This document shows positions 8,460 through 17,052 of a stretch of DNA of 32,892 bases, piece by piece. This stretch comes from Micromonospora sp. KC213 (GTDB lineage: Bacteria > Actinomycetota > Actinomycetes > Mycobacteriales > Micromonosporaceae), in NCBI RefSeq assembly GCF_004348325.1, contig NZ_SMKF01000051.1, positions 1 to 32,892 on the forward strand, written 5' to 3'. The notes beneath the pieces are model-generated. The model was given only the letters and a program-made list of their open reading frames with translations. It made no database searches and was not told the DNA's origin. Numbering within the stretch: position 1 is the stretch's first letter; each line of letters opens with the position of its first letter. The position numbers and the translations under genes are program-made.

Positions 8460-9923
8460 TCAGCCAAGGCTGAAGTCGACGACTCGAATTGACGAGGGTG
8501 TGGTGCCGCTCGACCGTCGCTGGTACAGGATGGACAGGATCCCGTCGGTGGCCATCCGGGAGCGGTCGACGACGACCTCCCCGAAGGCGTTCAGGCCGGA
8601 CCCGTCGAACCGGAGCGTCCAATCGGTCCAGCCGCTGGCTTTGCTGGCGGTGACGATGCGTCCGTAGGGTAGAACCACGTAGGCGTTGTCGGCGCGGTCG
8701 AGGACGATCTGGGAACGGCCAAAGGCGTTCAACGCCACCGGGATTTCGACTTTGCGCCAGGCACCCTGCGCGTTGCGGACGAGGTGGAACGCGCGCGCGT
8801 ACGAGCGGCGCTGGCTGGTGAAGTTGGTGACGCACTGGGTGAATCGGCCGGGCACGTAGCTGATGATCACGTGCGGCTGGCCGGTGGAGTCGACGGTCTG
8901 GCTCTCCTGGTTGATCAGCGCGTGGTCGGCGTTCAGCGCGTCGACGACGTGCCCGGGGGAGGTGACGGACACGAGGGTGCCGTTGGTGGTGCCGACCTGC
9001 TGGCCGGCATTGTTGCGCCAGGTACGGCCACGGTCGTCGCTGTAGACATAGCCTGTGTCGTGGTTGCTGAGCCCGCCGCGGTTGCACATGACCGCCGCGT
9101 TCTGCTCCCGCCAGGTGAAAGCGGCGTGCAGCCGGCCGTTTAAGCCATATGTGAGGCCGTGCAGGTACATGTTGCGGCGCGTGCTGGTGGCGCCGTGCTG
9201 GGTCCAGTTGCCCGTGGCCGACGACCACCGGCCAAGGCGGCGCCAGGTGGAGCCGTCGTACTCGACCAGTTCGTTTGTGCCGTTGCCCGAGCCGCCGGTG
9301 CGGTAGCTGAGCTGCAGCCGGCGTTCCGGGGTGATGGCGAACTGTGGATATGTGATGGCGCCCAGTTCCAAGCCGTCGAGCGTGCGCTGTACTGCTCCCA
9401 ACGCGGTGGCCGTCCAGTTGCGGGAGCCGGCGTCGGTCAGGAGGCCAGCCTCGGACTTGACGTAGAAGACCCGGCTGTCGTGGGTATCCATCGCCACGTG
9501 TAACCGCCCGTCCGACGGCGACACCCCGAGCGAGATGGAGTTGTGCGAGTCGTTCGTCGTCAACGAGTGGGCCAGCTGCAGTGTTTGCCACGCCCCGCTC
9601 GGGAGCTGCCGGCGCGCGACGACCACTCGGCGGCTGGACGTGTACCACGCCGCGTACTGGTAGCCGCCGAAGGTGAGGATGCCGTCCTGCTGGTAGGAGG
9701 CGTTGTTCACGAGGCCGTCGTACGACACGAAGTACAGCGCCCGTGGATCGAGCTCGGTGTCCGCCAACCGCGTCACCGTCGGCCCCACTGCCGCGTTGAC
9801 CGCCGGCGCCGCAGCCGTCTGGGCGCTGCTTGCCGTTGCGACGGTGACCGGGATAGCAAGCCCCGCCACGAGGATGGACGCGGTCAGGGCTCTTCGGGTA
9901 GCACTCGTTCGAAATCCGATCAT
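8460..9923 (-). CDS. Secreted BNR_4-type beta-propeller protein, candidate polysaccharide lyase
   Basis: The start at 9923 is chosen because AAGGAG lies six bases upstream and a signal peptide follows at once (TSATRRALTASILVAGLAIP, cleaved near residues 35-45). The longer upstream frame runs into leader DNA. The 487-residue product is a BNR-repeat propeller: repeated 'DxxGxxWR' strands (YSDDRGRTWRNN, EYDGSTWRRLG). The BNR_4 fold is shared by ulvan lyases (PL24/PL25) and related enzymes, in which paired histidines on the first blades act in catalysis or metal binding. Here NDSHNSISLG (H127) and MDTHDS (H148) occupy the equivalent pattern. The pectin-degrading neighbours suggest a uronate-containing side chain as substrate. 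That function is inference; a binding-only role is possible. Confidence 0.7.
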   Translation of the reverse strand: MIGFRTSATRRALTASILVAGLAIPVTVATASSAQTAAAPAVNAAVGPTVTRLADTELDPRALYFVSYDGLVNNASYQQDGILTFGGYQYAAWYTSSRRVVVARRQLPSGAWQTLQLAHSLTTNDSHNSISLGVSPSDGRLHVAMDTHDSRVFYVKSEAGLLTDAGSRNWTATALGAVQRTLDGLELGAITYPQFAITPERRLQLSYRTGGSGNGTNELVEYDGSTWRRLGRWSSATGNWTQHGATSTRRNMYLHGLTYGLNGRLHAAFTWREQNAAVMCNRGGLSNHDTGYVYSDDRGRTWRNNAGQQVGTTNGTLVSVTSPGHVVDALNADHALINQESQTVDSTGQPHVIISYVPGRFTQCVTNFTSQRRSYARAFHLVRNAQGAWRKVEIPVALNAFGRSQIVLDRADNAYVVLPYGRIVTASKASGWTDWTLRFDGSGLNAFGEVVVDRSRMATDGILSILYQRRSSGTTPSSIRVVDFSLG

Positions 9924-9974
9924 TGCGGACTCCTTCATGCCTGGGTGACGGGTCTGGCCGCCGGAGAAGCTCCA

Positions 9975-10075
9975 GGCGATGGCGAACCAGACATGCGCGT
10001 GACTGACCCCGCGCATGATGAAGTTGTTGCCCGTGGCTCCCGAGATGCGGCGTCGGTTCACCGCGTGCCGTGATT
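9975..10075 (-). pseudogene. GH5_8-like N-terminal relic inside the BNR_4 leader
   Basis: Upstream of the BNR_4 start, and in frame with it, the minus strand encodes GATGNNFIMRGVSHAHVWF. This closely follows the conserved first strand of GH5 subfamily 8 mannanase-like enzymes ('GNPFVMRGVNHAHTWY'). Only about 20-25 residues match before the similarity stops, and no suitable start or signal peptide precedes it. The most likely reading is the stump of an earlier enzyme gene that was replaced behind the same promoter. It could still matter as part of the untranslated leader. Confidence 0.45.
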
Positions 10076-10176
10076 TCTCTTCATGACTGAACCTCAGACA
10101 AGGGGTGCGGTGGAGCCCAACAGCCCGGGCCACTATCGAGCCGGTGGCCGGCGCGCGGCCGCTCGGCCACGGTCCC

Positions 10177-10237
10177 TGTGAGCGCTCCCAGCCGATGATG
10201 TGTCAGATAGTCTTCCGGCCGAACCTCTAACTGTCAA
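10177..10237 (-). promoter_or_regulatory. Promoter with LacI-type operator, BNR_4/GH43 unit
   Basis: On the minus strand the order is -35 TTGACA (10237-10232), 17 bp spacer, -10 AAGACT (10214-10209), then operator TGGGAGCGCTCACA (10190-10177; consensus TGTGAGCGCTCACA). It has the same geometry as five other promoters in the window. The transcript would have a leader of about 280 nt before the BNR_4 start codon. Confidence 0.7.
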
Positions 10238-10398
10238 TCGATAAGCGTCAACTCGACCGGATGGATGGTGGTGGCTGACCCGAGCAGAGTCCGGTACCCG
10301 TCACGGCCGGGGCCTCGCCGCCCGCGATGACCATCGTGGACTGCGGCACCCGTTACAGTCGGTACGACCCTTGCACCCACCGGCGTCGGGAGCGCGTA

Positions 10399-11364
10399 GT
10401 GGTACGCCCGTTTGATATCGAGGAGGTCTTCCCCGAGGTCGCCGCTGGATCGCAGCGTCGGCGGCGCCGACAGTCGGGCAGTTCGGCCCAGGGCGTGGCG
10501 GTCACCCTTATCGCCGACTACACCGTACGTACCCGGGCCTGGTTGCCTTCAGCGGCGATCGTGGCGCTGCTGGGTGAGTTCGGGGTGACCAGTGGCGCCG
10601 CCCGCACGGCCATCAGCAGGCTGGCCCGCCGGGGGATCCTGGAGGGCAGTCGGCAGGGGCGTCACAGCTCGTACCGCCTGACCGAGGGCGCCGCCAGTGA
10701 TCTTACGAAAGGCGGCACCGCCATCGGCGCTGTCGGCGCAGAGTCCGAATCCTGGGACGGGTCATGGACGGTCGTGGTCTTCTCCATGCCGGAGCAGGAG
10801 AGCACGCGACGGCGTGCGCTACGGGATCACTTGCGTTGGAATGGTTATGCCCCGTTGTATGACGGGGTGTGGATCTCGCCAGATCCGTTGCCGCCGGCAG
10901 GGCGGGCAGAGCTGGCGGCTGCGGCGCGCGGCTCGGTGACGGTGTTCCGCGCGCAGCATCAGGAGCTGCAGGCGGAGGCTGACCGCAGTCCGGTTGAGGC
11001 CTGGGACCTGCCGGGCATCGCGAAAGCGTACGAGACATTCATCGATCGATGGTGGCCGCTGCTGCCGCGGATAGCCGCCGGCGAGGTGACCGGTGCGGCC
11101 GCGGTCCGGACCCGTACCGAGGTGATGGACGTCTACCGACGCTTTCCGGTGCTCGACCCGATGCTGCCGGTTGCCCTTATGCCGCCTGACTGGCCACGCA
11201 GACGTGCCCGGGCAGTGTTCGTCGCGATCTACGACGGACTGCTCGAACCGGCGCAGGATCACATCCGCTCGGTGGTTGCTCGTGTCGCGGACGGGCACTG
11301 GCCCGACATCCAGGCACACACGGTCGCGCACATGGCCGCCGGGGTTCGCCACGGCGCGGACTGA
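10399..11364 (+). CDS. PaaX-family transcriptional regulator
   Basis: This is a 321-residue regulator. GTG at 10399 is preferred over the ATG at 10327 because GGGAG stands about six bases upstream and the product then begins VRPFDIEEVFPE, the usual start of actinobacterial PaaX relatives. An N-terminal winged helix-turn-helix occupies about residues 30-100 (LPSAAIVALLGEFGV, AARTAISRLARRGILEGSRQ). Central and C-terminal PaaX domains follow (SWTVVVFSMPEQE, GYAPLYDGVWISP, DLPGIAKAYETFI). PaaX proteins are GntR-like repressors; the founding member senses phenylacetyl-CoA, but many actinobacterial paralogues have unknown ligands. Convergent with the GH53 gene; a bidirectional hairpin separates them. 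Whether it controls the surrounding enzymes is not shown by the sequence. Confidence 0.85.
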   Translation: MVRPFDIEEVFPEVAAGSQRRRRRQSGSSAQGVAVTLIADYTVRTRAWLPSAAIVALLGEFGVTSGAARTAISRLARRGILEGSRQGRHSSYRLTEGAASDLTKGGTAIGAVGAESESWDGSWTVVVFSMPEQESTRRRALRDHLRWNGYAPLYDGVWISPDPLPPAGRAELAAAARGSVTVFRAQHQELQAEADRSPVEAWDLPGIAKAYETFIDRWWPLLPRIAAGEVTGAAAVRTRTEVMDVYRRFPVLDPMLPVALMPPDWPRRRARAVFVAIYDGLLEPAQDHIRSVVARVADGHWPDIQAHTVAHMAAGVRHGAD

Positions 11365-11433
11365 GCGGTCCACACCTAGACGGCGGGCGGGCTCAGATGC
11401 CCTTACGCGGACGCCGTATTACCCGGGCAGCAT

Positions 11434-11468
11434 GCGGGCCGCCGCGCCCAGAGGACGCGGCGACCCGC
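11434..11468. terminator. Bidirectional hairpin between PaaX and GH53 genes
   Basis: A 13-bp GC-rich inverted repeat (11434-11446 with 11456-11468, one internal mismatch, 9-nt loop) lies between the two convergent genes. There is no U-tract, as is common for actinobacterial terminators. Confidence 0.6.
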
Positions 11469-11496
11469 TCGTTTACAGTCGGTCACAGGGCCGGTG

Positions 11497-13416
11497 TCAG
11501 GGAAGCGCCCCGGGACGCTCGACAACGTCGATGACCGCCGTTACGGCACCGAACCTGGTCATGCCGGTGACGAGCACCTCACCAGGCGCGTCGGTCGCTC
11601 TGGCCGGCAGCGCCTGCCATCGGACGGGGACGGTGGTGAGGGTATCCCGCGCGGTGGTGAGTACGCGGATTGCGGTGGGTAGCGCCGGAATCGCGCCGAT
11701 CCTGGTGGCGGTGTAGACGGTGTCTTCCAGGATGTGCTTGGCTCGGCTGGCGTTGAACACGTTGATGGACGCGTGCGGCTCCCAGGTGTTGGGTAGCTCG
11801 GGCACGGCCCGGAACATCGTCTGCCATCCCGCCGGTTCCCAGACCAGCACTGCGCTGCCCTGGTTGTTGACCACGTCATTGGCCGCCTGGAAGACCCGCT
11901 GGATCGCGTCCGCCTGGCCTTGGATGGTGCGCGGGTAGGGCGAGTTGGGCAGCGGTGAGCCGTCGCCGCCGGAGGCGGGGTAGGAGGTCTCGGCGACGTC
12001 GATCTCGTAGTCGGGGTAGGTGGTCGCCATCGTGTGGAGGTTGAAGTCCAGTGCCTCGGGTGTGCCGTGCCACTCCGGGTAGTAAGAGATGGCCAGCACG
12101 TCGGGGTTTTGGCCTTTTGCCTTGACCCGGGTGAGGAATTGGTGCCAGAACTCCATGGTCTTGGCGAGGCGGTTCCTGTCGACGATCACGTGGATCTCGA
12201 CCTTGGATTTCGGGGACGCGTCGCGGACGGCCTCGATCCCGGACGCGGCCAGGGTGGTGAACCGGTCCCATGCTTGGTCGTACAGCTGCTGCTCGGCCGG
12301 GTCCGTCGATCCCCAGTACCGCCACAGCAGGCCACCGCCGGGCTTGGACTGGTAGACGTCGGCCTCGTTGGCGAAGTACGGCGGGTCGGTGGTGCCGATG
12401 AGAGCCGCCTCGCTGCCGTACATGAAGCCGTTGATGATCTCGTTTCCGACGGCGACCTTGTCCGGTCTGGTGCCCTGCCGGATCAGCCGGCGCAGGTAGT
12501 CGGCGGTGAAGTCGTACACGGACTCGGTGAGGTCGTCGAAGTCCAGTTCGGCCCAGGCGCGGGGTTTGGGTTGCTTGCTCGGGTCCGCCCAGGAATCCGC
12601 GTAGTGGAAGTCGATGCCGAGGCCCATGTCTCGTTCCTTGATCCATTGGGCTGACCGCAGGGACCGCTCCGGGCCCTGGCGGGGGATCGGCGTTAGTTGG
12701 CCGGTGGTCTCGTCTCGCGGCTCGTTGAAGATGCGCAGCCGGGTGTACTCCATGCCGCGGTCTTTGGCCACGTCGAGTAGGTGGGGCCCGGCGCCCCGGT
12801 CGGCGGCCAGCGGGTTGACCCAGTACTGCCGCGTCTGGAAGTCGTCCACCCAGGACATGTCGGCGCCGAGGGTGAGGTCGTCGCGTAGGTAGTTGAAGAC
12901 CTGTATCTCGCTGAGGCCGACCTTGGCGTGCCGGGACGCGCCGGTGATGGTGAGCCGGACGAAGCGCGTATCCGGCCGGGTGAACAGGTGCACCGCCCCC
13001 CGCGAGGCGGTTCGGTTGCGGGATTGGTCGGCGATCGTCTTCCACCGGCGAGCGTCGGACGAGGCCTCGACGACGTACCGGTATACCGCGCCACGGTCCG
13101 GGAAGACCACCCTGACCTTGCGTAGGTTGTCGTAGGCGCCGCCAAGGTCGACAGTCAGCCGCTGGTGGGCGCCGGGGCTGTCCGCATACCAGGACGTCAT
13201 CGGGTCGCCATCGGTGGCCAGGCGGGCGGTGGACGCGCCGCTGCTGGCCGTCGCCGAGGCCCAGGACTTGGCGGCGATGTTGCTTTCGATGGGTTTGATG
13301 TCCGCGGTGCCGAAGACGGCGTGCGCCGGGGTGGGCGCCGCAAGCATCCCCGCGCTCGCCAGGGCAGCGAATGTGGTCGCCGCCACGGCTGTGCGAGCGG
13401 GGTTCCTGACCCCCAT
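11497..13416 (-). CDS. Secreted GH53 endo-beta-1,4-galactanase with discoidin-like and Ig-like domains
   Basis: The product has 639 residues. A signal peptide (about 1-33, ending AHA) is followed by an F5/8 type C (CBM32-like) domain (about 40-175), a GH53 catalytic TIM barrel (about 178-560) and a C-terminal bacterial Ig-like domain (about 565-639; TTVPVRWQALP). GH53 landmarks are LGADMSWVDDFQ, YTRLRIFNEP, the acid/base in VAVGNEIINGF (E326), YYPEWHG, and the nucleophile in DVAETSYP (E476). GH53 cuts beta-1,4-galactan, the galactan side chain of rhamnogalacturonan I. The start has AGGAG close upstream. It is divergent from the GH43-CBM35 gene. The operator near 13530 lies about 110 bp upstream, but its -35/-10 elements face the GH43, so the promoter of this gene is not identified. 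Confidence 0.93.
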   Translation of the reverse strand: MGVRNPARTAVAATTFAALASAGMLAAPTPAHAVFGTADIKPIESNIAAKSWASATASSGASTARLATDGDPMTSWYADSPGAHQRLTVDLGGAYDNLRKVRVVFPDRGAVYRYVVEASSDARRWKTIADQSRNRTASRGAVHLFTRPDTRFVRLTITGASRHAKVGLSEIQVFNYLRDDLTLGADMSWVDDFQTRQYWVNPLAADRGAGPHLLDVAKDRGMEYTRLRIFNEPRDETTGQLTPIPRQGPERSLRSAQWIKERDMGLGIDFHYADSWADPSKQPKPRAWAELDFDDLTESVYDFTADYLRRLIRQGTRPDKVAVGNEIINGFMYGSEAALIGTTDPPYFANEADVYQSKPGGGLLWRYWGSTDPAEQQLYDQAWDRFTTLAASGIEAVRDASPKSKVEIHVIVDRNRLAKTMEFWHQFLTRVKAKGQNPDVLAISYYPEWHGTPEALDFNLHTMATTYPDYEIDVAETSYPASGGDGSPLPNSPYPRTIQGQADAIQRVFQAANDVVNNQGSAVLVWEPAGWQTMFRAVPELPNTWEPHASINVFNASRAKHILEDTVYTATRIGAIPALPTAIRVLTTARDTLTTVPVRWQALPARATDAPGEVLVTGMTRFGAVTAVIDVVERPGALP

Positions 13417-13478
13417 ACCTTCTCCTAACCAGTGCGGGCTCCGCTGTCAGAGCCACGTTACACGTCGATGCCTATCGA

Positions 13479-13537
13479 TTGACAAGTGCGCGTCCGACGG
13501 TAACACTCATCGATATATTTATATGGTAGCGCTCACA
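13479..13537 (+). promoter_or_regulatory. Promoter with LacI-type operator, GH43-CBM35 gene
   Basis: TTGACA (13479-13484), 17 bp spacer, AACACT (13502-13507), an AT-rich stretch, then operator TGGTAGCGCTCACA (13524-13537). The left operator half deviates by two bases from the TGTGAGCGCTCACA consensus. About 185 nt of leader follow before the start codon, in which no other feature is seen. The site could also influence the divergent GH53 gene. Confidence 0.7.
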
Positions 13538-13723
13538 GGGCACACAGCGGGCACATCGAGGCGAAGGTGTGGCCCTGCTCGCTACCCGGCAGGCGAACGC
13601 CGCCGCGGACGATGCCCTACGACACGCGCCGACGACACCGTTCGCCCTCGCTGGCCGTGGCTACGCCGCAGCGCCCTGCGCGCGGCGACCAGCACAGAAC
13701 GACGACAAGTGAAAGGCAGCGTC

Positions 13724-15877
13724 ATGATCCGTACCACGCGCAAGACATTGAAACGCGGGGCACTGGCCGCCGCCGCGATGCTGTTCATGTCGGTGGCGGT
13801 GGCAGCTGGCGACGCCGCCGCGGAGAGCACGCCCAGCGGCGATGCCGTCTCAGCAGAACAGGTGGGGGGCCTGGGGAGTCTGGTCGCGGACTACAAGACT
13901 CGCTCCGCGAGCAGGTACACCGGCGACTCCTGGGCGCCCTTCGTCAAGGCGTTGAAAACCGCAACCGATGTCGCCGCCGACGCATCGGCGACCGCGCCGG
14001 ATATCGCCGCCGCGAAGACGGCGCTCATGAGCGCCGCCGGCGAGCTGGAGGCGGCCGACGAGGGCACCTTCCAGACCATCACGAACAACACCTTCTGGAA
14101 CGACACCAGCGGCAACCCCATCTATTCGCAAGGCGGGGGCGTCTTCAAGTTCGGCGACACCTACTACTGGTACGGCGTGCACTACCTGGGCGCTGAGAGC
14201 TACCGGGCCAACCCGACCAGGAAGTACGACAACCAGGTCTCGTTCGTCTCGATCCCCGTGTACTCCTCAAGGGACTTGGTGAACTGGAAGTTCGAGAACC
14301 GGGTCGCGACGCGCTCGACCCCGATCAACAACGGGGCCACCCTTGGTCAGGCAGGATGGGTCGGGCGGCTTGGGGTCTCGTACAACGAGAACACCGGCAA
14401 GTACGTGCTGGCCACCCAGGCTTATGTCGGAGGCGGGCACGGGGTCCTGTTCCTGCAGGGCGACTCGCCCACCGACACCTTCGACTACGCCTACTTCCAG
14501 ACCCAGGTCGTCAACTCGCCGACGACGGGCACCGGGGACCAGACCGTGTTCACCGACGAGGACGGCAAGGACTACCTGATCTTCTCCAACCGAGAAGGAC
14601 GTTCTCGCGCCTTTGTCAGCAAGTTCAGGGAGTCCGACTCGCTGCGGATCGAGCCGGGAGCGGAGATCGGTCGCAACTCCTCCGGACGCGAGGGCAACGC
14701 CATGTTCAAGCTCGACGGCAAGTACTACCACGCGGCGTCGGACCTGCACGGCTGGAACACGTCAGTCAACTACGTGATGGAGTCGAGCAGCGTCCAGAGC
14801 GGTTACTCGGGTGAGTACGTTCTCGCCGGCACTGAGATGGACTACAGCCACGTGACCCAGACCGGGTTCTTCGTGACGGTCAAGGGCACCAAGCAGACGA
14901 CGGTGATCTACGCCGGTGACCGGTGGGCGGACTTCGCGTGGAACGGGATCGGCTACAACCAGTGGGTGCCGATCACCAGGACCGGCTCGCGGCCGCAGTT
15001 CCACTCGGTGAGCCAGTGGCAGTTCAACGCCACGACCGGGGAGTGGCGGGTCGGTCCAGCCAACAACTACATCCTGAACCCGAACTTCCAGGCTGACCGG
15101 GTCGTTGTGTCGCAGGTCCGGGGGTGGACCAACACCGGCGGGGGCGTGACCAACGTCAGCCCTGGCGCGAACGGCAGCCGCTTCGCGCTGCAGCTCGGCT
15201 CCGGATCGGCCGGCGTCCGGCAACACATCACCGTGCCGGCCGGCACCTACCGACTGTCCACGTACGCCAAGACCTCCGGCTCGGTGAGCGGCGCGCAGCT
15301 GTCGGTCACCGACGCCAGCGGCGCCACGCGTACGCTGAGCATCCCGTCATCCAGCGGCTGGACCCGGCGCGACTCTGCAGAGTTCCAGCTGGCCGCTGGC
15401 GCCGCCACCGTCACCATCCGAACCAGCAGCGGCACCCTCACCGTCGACGACCTCGCACTGGTCAGGACGTCCGGCGGTGATCCGACACCGGGGCAGCGGT
15501 ACGAGGCGGAAACGCCGCCGGCGGTGTGCCAGGGCACGATCGACTCCAACCATGCCGGCTTCACCGGCACCGGATTCTGCAACGCCAGCGCCGCGATCGG
15601 CGCGTACGCGCAGTTCACGGCCACCGCGGCGGCGGCCGGCACCGCGACGCTCGGGGTCCGGTTCGCCAACGGCGCCAGCGGACTGCGGACGGCGAACCTG
15701 ATCGTCAACGGTTCGACCGTAGCGACGGTCTCGTTCGAGACCACCGGAGGGTGGACGACATGGGCTACCAAGACGCTGACCGCCTCGCTCAACGCCGGCA
15801 GCAACACCATCCAGCTGAGTCCAACCGTTGCCGACGGACTGCCCAACATCGACCACCTCACCGTCGGCGCCGCCTGA
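13724..15877 (+). CDS. Secreted FIVAR-GH43-CBM-CBM35 enzyme, possible exo-beta-1,3-galactanase type
   Basis: ATG 13724 follows GAAAGG by seven bases, and the 717-residue product begins with a signal peptide (about 1-35). Domains in order are a FIVAR helical module (about 48-108), a GH43 propeller (about 110-440), a jelly-roll CBM4/9-like module (about 445-585) and a CBM35 (about 591-717). The catalytic domain begins NPIYSQGGGVFKFGDTYYWY; the position where most GH43 enzymes have a catalytic Asp reads GGG, as in subfamily 24 exo-beta-1,3-galactanases. A candidate acid Glu lies in GREGNAMFKLDGKYY. Subfamily 24 would fit type II arabinogalactan as substrate, but this is inference. It is monocistronic, with the promoter at 13479 and a hairpin at 15947. 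Confidence 0.85.
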   Translation: MIRTTRKTLKRGALAAAAMLFMSVAVAAGDAAAESTPSGDAVSAEQVGGLGSLVADYKTRSASRYTGDSWAPFVKALKTATDVAADASATAPDIAAAKTALMSAAGELEAADEGTFQTITNNTFWNDTSGNPIYSQGGGVFKFGDTYYWYGVHYLGAESYRANPTRKYDNQVSFVSIPVYSSRDLVNWKFENRVATRSTPINNGATLGQAGWVGRLGVSYNENTGKYVLATQAYVGGGHGVLFLQGDSPTDTFDYAYFQTQVVNSPTTGTGDQTVFTDEDGKDYLIFSNREGRSRAFVSKFRESDSLRIEPGAEIGRNSSGREGNAMFKLDGKYYHAASDLHGWNTSVNYVMESSSVQSGYSGEYVLAGTEMDYSHVTQTGFFVTVKGTKQTTVIYAGDRWADFAWNGIGYNQWVPITRTGSRPQFHSVSQWQFNATTGEWRVGPANNYILNPNFQADRVVVSQVRGWTNTGGGVTNVSPGANGSRFALQLGSGSAGVRQHITVPAGTYRLSTYAKTSGSVSGAQLSVTDASGATRTLSIPSSSGWTRRDSAEFQLAAGAATVTIRTSSGTLTVDDLALVRTSGGDPTPGQRYEAETPPAVCQGTIDSNHAGFTGTGFCNASAAIGAYAQFTATAAAAGTATLGVRFANGASGLRTANLIVNGSTVATVSFETTGGWTTWATKTLTASLNAGSNTIQLSPTVADGLPNIDHLTVGAA

Positions 15878-15946
15878 CCTGCAGTCCGCAGGCACGGTGA
15901 CCTGACCACCGCCAACGAAACCCGACCTAACACTGGTAAGGCCGGA

Positions 15947-15991
15947 GCGTCCGCGGCACCGCTGGATCCGGGCAAGCGGTGCCGCGGACGC
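15947..15991 (+). terminator. Strong hairpin terminator after GH43-CBM35
   Basis: A perfect 16-bp inverted repeat (15947-15962 and 15976-15991, 13-nt loop). The surrounding roughly 150 bp are homologous to the region after the CBM35 relic at 27415-27590, which holds a diverged copy of the same hairpin. Confidence 0.8.
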
Positions 15992-16029
15992 GCTGGCGCG
16001 TCTGACAGCCGTATCACGGATCCGCCCTG

Positions 16030-17011
16030 CCGCCCCCGTATCGCAGGAGGCGATGAGGTGCACCCGTCTCCGGCGGGTACCGGTAGTGTCCCGTGGCACG
16101 GGGCGCCGGTGATCAACTCCTTACCGGTCGCGGCCAGTTCCACATCGCGGTCGATGTGGTTGATGGCGATGATGTAACTGGCGGAGTCGCCTGCCCGGTG
16201 AACCAGCTCCACGCCGTCCGGCACGCCGTCACGGGGGACCAGCCCGGCCTCGGCCAGCACGGCATCGAGGTCGCGGCCGTTCAGACGGGTGGATACATAC
16301 CAGGCGGTGCTTGCGCCGAAGCGGTGTCGGGTGCATCGGATACCCGGAAAGCCGGCTGTCCGGGCGAACGAAGTCGACGGTGCGGTGCGCCCACCAGGCG
16401 ACCTCGTAGTATGCGGACAGCCGGTCGAGGTAGCCGAGGTCGACCGAGGGGCGCCACTCGAGCTCGAGCGCCCACCACGCCTCCCCAGTCCCAGACGATG
16501 GCGATGTCCGGCACGACCCTGGTGCCGACCAGCTCGTCCAGATTGGACAGGTCCGTGCCTAGTCGCACGGGCGATCCCGGTCCGCGGCCCGGTAAGCCGG
16601 TGAGCTGGGGCAGAACCCGTGCCGGGCGCCGCCGCCGAGTATGTGCCCTTCCCGGGTTACCTGGCGGGCCTGCGGGTGGCGCCGGAGGAACCACGCGGGC
16701 GGTCCGGCCGTGGGGGTGGCGAGGTTGACTGCGATGCCGACGCCGTGCAGCAGCGCGATGATCCGGTCCGGCCAGCCGAAGTCGTACTCGCCAGGGGCGG
16801 GCTCCAGCATCGCCCACGCGAAGATCCCTACGCTCACCTGACTGGCGCCCGCCTCGCGCATGAGCCGCACGTCCTCGCGCCACACCGGCTCGGGCCACTG
16901 CTCGGGGTTGTGGTCCCGCCATACCCGATCTTCCCGAGGCGGGGCAGCGCGCGCGTGCCGCCGTTCATAGGCCTCCAGGTTGTGCGCGCCCACAGAGATG
17001 CCCGTCATCAT
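16030..17011 (-). pseudogene. Decayed GH42 beta-galactosidase
   Basis: The minus strand begins with ATG at 17011 and soon matches the GH42 N-terminus: HNPEQWPEPVWREDVRLMRE, VGIFAWAMLEPAPGEYDFGW, ATPTAGPPAWFLRRHP, FCPSSPAYRAA. It then jumps directly to the C-terminal half (LDELVGTRVVPDIAIVWDW, and after a one-base frameshift near 16480 EAWWALELEWRPSVDLGYL), ending with a GH42 C-terminal segment (SYIIAINHIDRDVELAATG). Well over 150 central residues, including both catalytic glutamates, are missing and there are several frame changes. In a galactan pathway such an enzyme would hydrolyse the galacto-oligosaccharides released by GH53. The start faces the ABC operon across a shared 118-bp control region. 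Confidence 0.8.
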
Positions 17012-17052
17012 GACACAACACTCAACGCTTACGAGAGCGGCAGGTGCGTGTA

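Noticed and set aside
6617..8473. Plus-strand frames 6617-7609 and 7637-8473
   Set aside because: They are antisense to the GH43-ricin gene, which has clear domains and catalytic residues.
9924..10133. Extension of the BNR_4 gene to ATG 10133
   Set aside because: It would place 70 residues before a clear signal peptide, and AAGGAG stands at the right distance from 9923.
11876..13456. 526-codon minus-strand frame overlapping the GH53 gene
   Set aside because: It is a shifted shadow of GH53 with Arg/Pro/His-rich composition and no domain.
13214..13723. Upstream extension of the GH43-CBM35 frame to 13214
   Set aside because: It crosses the promoter and operator and overlaps the GH53 start. 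The signal peptide and ribosome site place the start at 13724.
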